Assembly (NCBI RefSeq): GCF_008831285.2
Contig: NC_045139.1
Span: 28,871,206 to 28,935,205, forward strand
Direction of reading: 5' to 3'
DNA: 64,000 bases
Origin: Nymphaea colorata
Taxonomy: Eukaryota > Streptophyta > Magnoliopsida > Nymphaeales > Nymphaeaceae
A program made the position numbers and the translations under genes. Shown piece after piece: positions 11,181-21,272 of this stretch. The notes under the pieces were generated by a model. That model was not told where the DNA came from, did not search any database, and worked only from the letters and a program-made list of their open reading frames with translations. How positions within the stretch are numbered: position 1 is the first letter of the stretch; the number at the start of each line of letters is the position of its first letter.

Positions 11181-11754
11181 TAAGTAGTTGCTTAGCACGG
11201 CTTTACGAGACGTGCTGCTGCTGCTGCATGATGTGTTGCAGTAGCTAGGATCAAGGACATAACATACATTCAGGAGGAACAGTTAGTTGATCACATATAC
11301 AAGCGTCGCATGCAGCAGGGTAGGAGGTCCGAACATCAGCACATCTGCACTCTGACAAGGCACAGACGCATGTGTCGCAGCAGTCCGCTGCAGCCTTTGG
11401 ACCTGCACAAAATTTCATCACATCTGAAAATGCTTGCCACGAACGCACAGGTGGAAGAGCTGAATAATGGTAGTCGAAAGCATCATTACCCATCGCAGAT
11501 TTTAGAATGGAACATCAAATGTTTCTTCCCCAGCCTCTATTTCTTTTTTACTTATTGTGAACTGAATGCTACTAGCTGATGCAAAGAAGGATCAAGAATA
11601 TAGACACTTCCATGGTAACATACGCTTACCGGCAGTGAAAGCATCAAGAAGAAAAGGTAGGTTTATTCGGGCAGCTTCAACCCTTGGGCTAGCTAGCAGT
11701 AAAGATGGCAATAGTTGCCGGCAGCAGGAGAAGCAGAAAACTCTTGCTCTCCAT
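11181..11754 (-). pseudogene. BBI-3: Bowman-Birk inhibitor pseudogene
   Basis: Shows the same two-exon layout as BBI-2 and BBI-4: exon 1 about 11754-11630 (MESKSFLLLLLPATIAIFTA signal) and exon 2 from 11402. Splice sites are intact (CCG|GTAAGC, GTGCAG). Exon 1 gained four bases (CTAG repeated) in the signal-peptide region and meets a stop. Exon 2 is about two bases shorter than its paralogues just after the second loop and then stops. The cysteine preceding the central region is Tyr (TSYPAAC versus TSCPAAC). Loop 1 is again short (CALSEC), and loop 2 is atypical (CDQLTVPPEC). The intact 65-residue open stretch in exon 2 suggests recent loss. The 3' flank (about 10990-11180) is homologous to the BBI-2 3' region. 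Confidence 0.85.
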
Positions 11755-12707
11755 CTCTTTGGAAATTAACTGCCCTCAACTTGTAAACGAACTAATATTT
11801 TCTCAATAAAAGCGCACGACAGCTTGGTCAGCTCTATGTAGAACCGCAGATTGCTGATCACATGTTCATATTAGTTTCACAATTTTCGGCAATATGACTT
11901 ATTAAACATTAACTTCTTTCACATATTTTATGAGGGAGGCCCACCTTATTTGTCTTTCAGATGGTACATTAGTGTCCGCATTCACTTTGTTAGCAGGGTT
12001 GACAAGGCTGCGTGGCACCATGGAAACCAATTGGTGACTGCAATGTTACAGACGCACCAACCAAGTGCATCCGTATATCAATGGAAGAAGCCGATCGCTC
12101 CTCTTTCTCACTTTCATATATATATAAAGGGACGATTCAATCCCACCGGATGCCTCATGTTGCCATATTGCTGAACACTTATTCATATTATAAGTTTCAT
12201 ATATATATGACGAACTGTTAAAATTTAAAAATTTACTACTAAAAAAAGGTACCATATTCTCATTAATGCAGTTTATGATATGGTGACGTTTAGCATTAAT
12301 TAATTTAATAGTATTACCATTCACTTGTTATGGTATTGTCGGTTGTCAAAAGACATTTATGCACTTACCTGATTTTTGACTTTGATCACAAACATATCTA
12401 CGACTTGTGATCTTAGCGGTGGACCAGTTAGAGTGAGGAACAAAAAGAAATGGCAAGAATTCATGGTTTACTCATCTATCTTCTTCTTCTTCTTATCCAG
12501 CATTTGATTTAGACGTTGATGGTAAAAGACAAATTTTCGATTCAACAACAAGTGGAAATGAAACTTAAAAGAAAACAACCCAAGGTCGCTTTATTTAGAA
12601 CCTGCTGCAGTAGCAGTGATCATGAGTCGTCACAACTAAGATTGGGAGACCTTATTTAGACGTAGCTAGACACTTGGGATGCTCATTCCATCCTCTTCAT
12701 CACTTCA

Positions 12708-13410
12708 TTAGTTACTAAGCACGGCTTTACGAGACGCGGTGCATGGTGTGTTGCAGTAGCTAGGATTAATATCAAAACATCTGCAACTAGGAGGAACAGA
12801 TAGTGTACATGCACAAAAAAAACATGCAGCAGGACAGGAGGTCCCGACATCAGCACACATGCACTCCGACAAGTTGCAGACGCATTGGTTGCAGCAGTTC
12901 TCTCCATCGCTGGTTCCTGCAAAAAATTCATCAGAAGTTCACCTTCACTTTTTGAAATGCTTTGTCCCGGAGGTCGATGGACCAATAATGTAGGGATGGA
13001 TCTAGGAAGCATTATTATACCCTTCATAGATTTTATGGTGGAACGTTAATTGTTTCTTCTCCAGTGCATGTCATTAACATCTGTCAGCAAAATGCGCTTC
13101 CTAGTGTTTATGCAAAGCAGCCGGCCGCGGGTTTTCAAGGGCATATCTTGTGGAAGATTTCTTTGGAAAATTTTAAATTGCCTTCTTTTAAAGATGAATG
13201 GTGGGTTTGAAAATGAAATTAGTGGGAGTGACTCGAACCCGAACTTGCTAATTATACGGGAAAACTTCCACTGAAACTGTTCTTACCGGTGCTGAAAGCA
13301 TCGTGAAAAACAGGCAGGTTTATTCTGGCAGCTTCAGCGCTTGGATTAGCAGTAAAGATGGCAAGAGTTGCCAAAAGCAGGCCGAGAAGCACAACACCGT
13401 TGCCCTCCAT
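12708..13410 (-). CDS. BBI-4: Bowman-Birk-type inhibitor with shortened first loop
   Basis: Two exons, 13410-13287 and 12916-12708, are joined in phase 1 to give 110 aa. The signal peptide is nearly identical to that of BBI-2. The mature domain keeps 14 cysteines. Loop 2 is CTLSVPPSC (P1 Leu, chymotrypsin- or elastase-like prediction). Loop 1 is CNLSEC, shortened as in BBI-2 and BBI-3, and also lacks the usual Thr after Cys. The region between the heads is two codons shorter than in BBI-2. An in-frame upstream ATG (13443) is conserved with BBI-2. TATA lies at 13509-13515 and a poly(A) signal AATAAA at 12595-12590. Frame, splice sites and cysteines are all intact, so it is probably functional. 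Confidence 0.9.
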
Positions 13411-13508
13411 CTTCTTCGAAACTTCCCTCAGCCCACAATGCACCCTAATCTTCTAGCTCTCGACAAACCCCACCACAGTTTGATCAGCACTCGCTTCAAA
13501 CGTGCCTC

Positions 13509-13515
13509 ATTTATA
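13509..13515 (-). promoter_or_regulatory. TATA box of BBI-4
   Basis: TATAAAT on the minus strand in the same GGATCTATAAATGAGGC context as BBI-2, about 99 bases upstream of the chosen ATG. Confidence 0.65.
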
Positions 13516-13809
13516 GATCCACGGATTGAATATTAATGTCACATTATGGACAATATGGCATTAGCATTTCTTTCAAACACTGTATTATTGGGGGGACACA
13601 CTTTCTCGTCTTTCAGAAGGTACACTATTGTCCGCATTCACTTTTCTATGACAGTTGGCACCATGGACGCCTTCAGAGCACCAGCCACCTTTAAATCCCC
13701 ATTTGAATGAAGTGGGAAGGACTAGTTCATCAATCTATGCCTCTCGCTCTCTCTCTCTCTCTCTCTTCTCGATCATAATACATTTTCCAATTTATGCACT
13801 CTCCCTCTC

Positions 13810-13812
<3 letters not shown>

Positions 13813-13861
<49 letters not shown>
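13813..13861. repeat. (TA)n microsatellite
   Basis: About 24 uninterrupted TA units, preceded by CT-rich runs at about 13742-13770. Likely length-polymorphic. Confidence 0.95.
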
Positions 13862-13862
<1 letters not shown>

Positions 13863-16800
13863 CAGAGAAAGAGAGAAAATGAGAGAAAAGACGGGTGAAA
13901 AATCCATTGTTGTTAAAGGCATGAATGTAAGGTAACGATTGAGCTTATTATGAGGCTCGAAGAATAAGCGTTGAGGCGTTGATGCATTAACTTAAAGAAT
14001 ATCAATACAAATAACAAAAATTTGAAAAAAAAAAAAAAGTTAAAGTGAGAGTAAACAAACATATAAAAAGCACACTAATTAGCTGCTTCACAAATAAATA
14101 AATAAATAAATATACCTTTTGTTGTGCAACCGAAAATGACGGGAGAGAGTTTTCATTTTGGACAGCGAAGGGCGCACTTGGTCCCGCAGACGCCGATCTT
14201 TGATGTCGCATTTGGTGAAACTTTTCCTTGCAAGTGTATTGCCTTATCTACGTTTGGTTATTGCTATAGAAAGCTCTGATGTTCCATGGTTAAAATATGA
14301 TGATGAAGAAAACCATTGACAAAGTTCATTAATTAAAGCCGAATCACATAAAATGCTTGTTTTCTCTTGATTACATGTTTCAAACTACTTGGTATAAGAG
14401 TCAATGACCGAACATGTAAAATTAATCATGGCTGATGCTGATAGTTGTTTTGTTGCATAATGCTGTAGTAGCGAACGCAGAGTGCATTTTAATTAAAATC
14501 CTCCAGATACCAAATAGCTAGCAAGGTTGCTTATATTCTCTTTGAATGGTATAAATTGCTTCTCTTGGTCAAAATCCGTTACTCTGTATATACTTCATCG
14601 TAGATTTAAGATTGGCTATTTAATGGTGAAATTCTTTGACCAAGTTCGTAACAACCAAAGATTTTGTTATCGCATATCAGCCAGGAATGAAGTGGATTAA
14701 TAGCCTAATCATTTTTCAATTATAAATCATGAGAGACTACTCCTTTTTCACTTTTCCTAGATACCAAGTTATCTCAACAAATTAAAACAGAAAAGCCAGT
14801 GGTTGCTGACCTCATAGACGGCATAGGCAATGTCCAGCCTTGTTATGTGAGATTTATAGGCCTCCAGCTTTTCCACGATCGAGTATTCGTTCCTTAGGAA
14901 GGTCAAGTGGAATCCTTGAGATTTTGTCACTCATGATCAAGCTTCTGTTAATAAATTGTGTTGCCTTCCTTTGTCAACTTGAGATGGTTAAAGGCCTACA
15001 CCATTGGCACTCAAGAGTCCCTTTTCTTTTTTCCCATATACTTTTAAGAGAACATGAGCCTAATTAGTTCCTAGTTTGGAAAGTTGCTTAGACACCTCTG
15101 AAGGATCAAAGGAACAAATTAGAGAAAATATCAGTCATCAAAGGTGTTCTCTTTGGACATTGTCCACAGCAGCCAAGGATTAATATCCTTCTTTTCTCTC
15201 AGACGTCTTCAGAGAACATGGACAGGTTCACATTAAAGGTGAAAGGGCAAGGACCCGTTACAGCTTATTTGGAAACATTATCCAGATTGCAACCGTTGCC
15301 CAAAAATTTGGAGATGGCGATTATAATAATGAATTTCAGCCAATAAATATTTCTTTCTTTAACACATCCTTTTCCTCCATCTTTTACCAAAGTTCACTCA
15401 AGACACACATCAATCTTCTTTAAACACGAGTGACACCAATGTGCCAAGCTATAGGCCTGCCTATCTACTTATACCAAAGATATCGGGCTAATGCTTCATT
15501 AATTAGATGTAATTACCCGATTTATTCTACTTTTAATTTTCAGAACAGTAATAACTTGGCACCTTTCGACCATTTGGTTCATAAATTAAGTTTACAAAGC
15601 AATGTGGTTCATATGCGGATCGGGTGACTACAAAACCTTGTGATATATGGGTGGAGCCCTGTGTCAATTATATTAATTCCACAAGCACTGGGGGTTTGTC
15701 CCTTGTGGCTTTTACAATGGAGTAGAGGAATCTCTGCATAATTTAAACGTTACCGTCAGATATTGAAACTGGTCATGTGTACACCCTTATACACAAAAAA
15801 ATTGTGGGTATGTGCAGTGACCAAAATACCTTTGATTAAGTAAAAATGAGAGCCTTTTTATAAGGATAAAAAATGGGTTATAAAAATGTCAAAAATTTAA
15901 AATGTACATTTTCTTATAAAACACCACCTGATGCACGCAACTAGATCTCACCGGAAATGGAGAGTAAAGCGGGGGACGTGAAGGTTGTTAGGGTGCATGG
16001 TGAAGCCAATTATCATTCTAGTCTTCTTCTCTTCTTTCGTTTTGATCTTTTTAGCTGTCACAGGTGGAGAGAAGGTGGTGCCATTTTTCTTTTCTCATTG
16101 TCTTTTGTCTTTTCTTTGTTAGTTATATGTGTCATACTGTTGTGTTGCATGAAATTTAGTGCACCAGTATGGTTAGTGACAAAAGCATTTCTGGTTCACA
16201 CAAAAAAGACAAGTTTTTAATAAGATAAAAATAAAAATAAAAATAAAAATGAAATGAAATGAAATGAAATGACTATAAAAAACATGTTTCTTTTTAAATT
16301 ACAAAAACATCCCCCTTCTTTCACTGCGTAAATAAGCGGCGGATTCAACCTTTACTAAACCAATGTGTACCATAAGTGCAATTTTTCGAAAGGGAAGAGG
16401 AAAAGCACTTAGCTAGTTAGCTTTTTTAATTTCTACTTAGTTCTTTTCCCTTCTAGCTTGAACTGCTTTTGCTTTAAACTCCAACTGAGAAACATTCGAA
16501 GATTGTCCCGTGCTAGCTGATTCCATGTTTTACCGATTTCCTCCTTAAACTTTACTAGCGTGCATTAAGATTATCTTTTCTCTACGCATATAAGAAGCTG
16601 AAAATATAATTAGGAAACTAATATAATGACATTTAATTTACAGAAAGCATCTGACAAACACCGAGAGATGAACATTTGGGTTTTTAGACTTTTACTTTCT
16701 TGATTTGGTATAGTTGTCTAATTAATGAAAGACTTTGAAGAAGAAGGAACATATTCGATGTCAGTGACGGCAGAGTTCATCTTTCCTTTCCGCTGTTAAA

Positions 16801-17152
16801 TATGACAAGCATGCATTTTGGATACTGTTATGTTACCATTTTTCAAGAAGTGGAACAACTCAGTTCAACTCATTTTGAAAAAATTTCACGACGTGCGAAA
16901 TTTATTGCCCAGCGGTCCTGCACATGCAAGGCAGAGCGATCGACAAGTCATGTTATAAACGTATGAAATTTATTGCCGACGCTGCTCTTCGTCGAACTTC
17001 TCTTCGTTCTCATTTGTTTATTATGATCTCCATGTGATTGCTTCAATCACGCTCCCGACTCATCGTTTTAAACTGCACCCTCATGAAGGAGAAGCAGCAT
17101 TCTTTAAAGGTAAATTAAGCACCGTCATCCTCAACTGCATCCAAACTCCACC
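13862..17152. other. Intergenic between the BBI array and the GH5 gene
   Basis: No gene recognised. It contains two degenerate copies of a dispersed repeat (about 15770-15930 and 16145-16330) related to about 8627-8780, and a pentamer microsatellite (AAAAT then GAAAT units, about 16222-16272). The promoter of the GH5 gene should lie in the last few hundred bases. I see no certain TATA box there. Confidence 0.45.
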
Positions 17153-20100
17153 ATGGTCGACAGGTCCCTCTTACCAGCCGCTCTCTCTATCCTCCTCTTA
17201 TCACTCCACCGCGCCTCCTTCGCCCTTCCACTCTCCACCAACTCCCGATGGATCGTCGACGACCAGACCGGGAATCGCGTCAAGCTCGCCTGCGTGAACT
17301 GGGCGTCTCACCTCGACGCGGCCGTCGCCGAGGGCCTGGACAAGCAGCCGCTGGACAACATATCCAGACTCATATCCACCATGGGCTTCAACTGCGTCCG
17401 GTTCACATGGCCCCTCTTCCTCTTCACCGACGACTCCTACTCCAACCTGACCGTCAGGTCCTCCTTCGAGAGCTTGAATCTCATCGACTCGGTTGCTACT
17501 CTGCAGTTTCACAACCCTCATCTCATCGATCTCCCACTGACCGATGCCTTTAAGGTGAACCTTTTTCTTTCTTTCTTTCTTTCTTTTACTTCGTTAAATT
17601 GTGTATGATATTGAGCCGAGATATTATGGCCTGCATGCATAAATGACGCACTGAATCTAATGCATGACTTAAGATCCACAGTAGAGATCCTCTTGGTTTT
17701 ACTCTTAAACGCTAAGTAAAAATTTCTAATGAAGCATCGAAGGGAGGAAGGGTTTAACTTGAAGCTACATTAATCTCAGAGGATCTAACATCCAACTAAG
17801 CCAAGGCGTAGTTGAGCCCCCCTTTGATTTTGTGGTGCTAATTGGGTTTGGTTTAGGGGTGGCCTACCCTGCTCTTTCGAAAGAACCACATCAACCACTC
17901 CACTTTTTTTCTCTCAGCTTTTTCTTCACTCACGGACGTCCTTCAACTTTTTCTTCCTTTATTTTTATTTTGCTTGTTCTTGTCAGGTTGTTTTGGTTAA
18001 ATACCCAACCACTTCCATTATTGTTCCCACCAAAAAAAAACTGTTTGGCATTTTGTCTTGAGGGCCCAACAGAAAATCTTATGACAGATATAGAGAGAGA
18101 AAGTCTTGGGTTCCACTTCACGCGGTGTAATTAAAATCTGCCTGAATTAGTCTGACCAAGTCAGATTGAATCAGTGGCAAACTGATTCAATTCACTAATG
18201 CTCAATTTTTTTACTATTTTGAAGCTCGAAATACGAAGCTTTGGAGATTGTTTTAAGACGGTATATATCGTCTTCTTCAATCTACACACTGGAATTAGGT
18301 CATGCTCTTCTTGAGGATCATGACCGTTAGATTGTCAATTTATATCGAGGGTTCCTTGCTGAAAAAAACGTTTGTAACATCAAGTTGATTCACATCATAA
18401 CCAGATATAACAAAATTAAAGTCATAACGTGCCGAAGCATCAATTATTTTACCATATTTCAGATGGCCTGAGTTCAGATCATTTGAATTTATTAATGAGT
18501 CTAGCTGAAAGAGCAGCTTTGGAACCTGTTCTATTGGTTTTGCTGAAGGTCTGAAAAACTCAGCAAGTAATTCAAGAATTGTAGAAGCCCCAAAATTAGA
18601 TAATGAATTATAAGCAGTTGATCCCTGTCTTTAGGCTTTTAGTTTTTGTTATTCAAACCGCGCGCGTTGCTAAGATGAACTAATAGCAATCTCTAGTATA
18701 TATATCCTTCCTTCTTGCAGTTTGTGCAAGAACTTTTTTTTTTCTACGTACGATTTTGGTGTTTTACTTGATGAAACTGATGATCCGAATCATTGTTATT
18801 CATAAAACTGAACGAGTTACTGCATCAGACTTTTTTCATTTCAATTTTTGACAGATCAATCAAATTTATAACCAAGTAACCAACCCACCAGAGTCCTCTC
18901 ATGACAGTAAAACTAGCAACGTTGAATGAAGGTAGCTCCTAGTTTACAAGGCTTTAGCTTCCTCATATTTCGGGATTGACCGACAAGAAGTGGAATTTTT
19001 TTTTCCCTTTAGTCTTCAATTTTTTGGGTTGTAATAGCCTATAGGATCAATGTATATGGAAAATAAGAATCCAACTCATCTCTGACCATTGGATCAATGA
19101 CATTCTGATTACCAACATATAATGCTTCTTAACTGAGTTCATCTTAATCAATTAGGCCGTTGTATCAAGCCTTGCTGCCAACTCCATCTTCGTGATATTG
19201 GACAATCACATCAGCAAGCCCGGGTGGTGCTGCAGCAATTCCGATGGAAATGGCTTCTTCAATGATCAGTACTTCGACCCCGGTACCTGGATCAGCGGCT
19301 TGGCGCGTGTGGCCTCCATGTTCAACGACACGCCCCAAGTGGTGGGAATGAGCTTGAGGAACGAGCTGCGCGGCCCCAAGCAGAACCAGCAGCAGTGGTT
19401 CCAGTACATGCAGAAAGGCGCGGAGGCTGTGCACTCCGCTAACCCTCAAGTTCTGGTCATACTCTCAGGGCTAAGCTTTGACACAGACCTCAGCTTTGTA
19501 AGGAAGAGCGGAGGAGGCACTTCGGTGAAGCTGAGCTTTCCCAACAAGTTGGTGTTCGAGTTGCACTGGTAAGAAGACGGCAACGCTGTCAGTGTATACA
19601 TTCTCAATCTACTGTTGTTGAAAAGGAGCATTAATTACCTTATAAGATATTGATGTTGTCGTTAATTGGGGGATGGTTGCGGCGCAGGTATGGGTTCTCT
19701 GATGGTCAGGCGTGGGTGAACGGAAACCCAAATCAGGTGTGTGGTTCGGTGGTGAGCAGCTTCATGAGGAGGGGGGGCTTCCTGCTGACAGGGGCCAATG
19801 GCAATGGTGGTGGCAGTGAAGCAGGGGAAGGAGGGGAGGAGTACTACCCATTGTTCCTGAGTGAGTTCGGTGTGGATCAGAGAGGGGTGAACGTAAATGA
19901 CAACAGGTACCTGAACTGCATACTGGGGGTGATGGCGGAGATGGACATGGACTGGGCTTTATGGACGCTACAGGGCAGCTACTACTTGAGGGAAGGCAAG
20001 ATTGGCCTGGACGAGACGTATGGACTGCTCAACCAGAACTGGTCTGCCCCAAGGAACGGGAGCCTCCTTGCAAGGATTTCCGTCCTTCAGTCCCCATTTC

Positions 20101-20778
20101 AAGGTAGCTACTGATTCATTTCAATTGTATGACAATATTTCATCCATCTCGTCCTTCTTCTTCTTCTTCCCACCGAAAGATTTTGCCAGTGCTTCGCTTT
20201 CCTTTCTTGCTGCACTATCTACACATTGGTCATAGATTAAGCTGTACTGATGAATATTAATTGGTTTGTGATGCATAAATGCTTGAGTTTTAGGTCCGGG
20301 TCTATCACAGGAGAGCTCATACCAATTGATTTTCCACCCACTGACGGGCCTCTGCATCACAAGACAGTCGACACTCTTGGAGCCATTGAAGCTCGGACCT
20401 TGTACTGATTCGGGCGCAGCCTGGACCTACACAACGGACCACACTCTGCAGATGAAGGAGAGCCCGGTCTGTGTTGCTGCGATTGGCCAAGGCAAGGCGG
20501 TCAAGCTTGGAAACTTTTGCTCGGATGCCAACTCCAGATGGAACCCCATCTCCGCCTCCAACCTGCATCTTGCATCTAACTCCTCCGATGACACCCTCAT
20601 CTACTGCATGGATGTCGACTCCAACCAAAATGTCGTCACCAACCCCTGCAAATGCTTAGAAGGAGACAAGAAATGCGACCCTGCAAGCCAATGGTTCAAG
20701 ATTGTCAGTACTACCAGGGATCTGTTAAGAGTCACCACCGACTCAAGAGTCATCACCAACTCTCACGAACCATCTTAA
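17153..20778 (+). CDS. GH5 family 'cellulase' with ricin-B-like C-terminal domain, 3' end altered by retrotransposon
   Basis: Exons are 17153-17554, 19156-19568, 19688-20103 and 20294 onward. The current frame ends at 20778 (571 aa). Residues 1-25 are a signal peptide, so the product is secreted. The GH5 fold covers about 28-400. The acid/base Glu is about residue 204 (SLRNELRG) and the nucleophile Glu about 331 (LFLSEFGVD). From about 415 there is a ricin-B-like domain (HPLTGLCITRQS, SQWFKIV). Family members are plant endoglucanase-like proteins; the substrate is not settled. A copia element inserted in exon 4 at GGATC (20718-20722). Upstream of it the gene looks intact. The frame runs 18 residues into the LTR before a stop. 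Beyond the element the original frame continues for about seven codons to TAA at 26003. Whether the altered protein works is unknown. Confidence 0.87.
17555..19155 (+). other. Intron 1 of the GH5 gene
   Basis: A 1.6-kb intron between AAG|GTGAAC and ATTAG|GCC, joining in phase 0. It holds no recognisable gene; open frames in it are low complexity. Confidence 0.75.
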
Positions 20779-21272
20779 ACCTCCTCTTTTATGTCGGTGC
20801 ATGTAATGATTACATGAAATACAAAAAAATGAGAAAAAGGAAAATTGAGAAAATGGTGGATTCTTCCACCACCGACTAAGTAATCCCTATAAATATCGGA
20901 TGATGGGCATGTTGATGTACGTGAGAAAAAGAGTGAGCCTGTGTGAAAAACTTGTGAGTTGAGTGTGCTCCATTTGTGAGGTTGTGAGTGTTAGCTCGTG
21001 TGTTCACTTTTGTGAGCTTGAGCATTGCAGTTTCAAGTGTGCGCTGCAAGGGCGTTGGGTGTGTTAGCTTATTGCATGAGCCGAGGTGAGTTCTCTGGAG
21101 TCATCTTTTGTAATATCTAGTGTGATAAATAAATAGTTTACATTTTAAAGAGTACTTTGTCAAAGTTATTATTGAGTATCATTTTGGACGTCGAAACTCT
21201 GTTGGATTTTCTCCGCATAAATTTGAGTTTGTAGCTGAGTTATATTTAGGACCCGCATTACGTTTCCCAACA
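20723..21272 (+). repeat. 5' LTR of the copia element
   Basis: 550 bases, TGTTAAGAG...CCCAACA, ending two bases before the primer-binding site. It contains a CCTATAAATA box near 20885. It is longer than the 3' LTR mainly because of an 18-base direct duplication near its start. Its first 56 bases now encode the tail and stop of the host GH5 frame. Confidence 0.93.

Larger units (their letters stand above)
11765..13625. repeat. Duplicated block B, copy 2 (contains BBI-4)
   Basis: Paralogue of 5537-7460. Its left part is the promoter side of BBI-3: read on the minus strand, the GTCATATTG...GTGATCAGC region resembles the BBI-2 promoter. The right boundary comes after the CACTGTATTATTGGGG segment. 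There GTACACTATTGTCCGCATTCAC resembles 11965-11990, suggesting a second junction between repeats. Confidence 0.8.
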
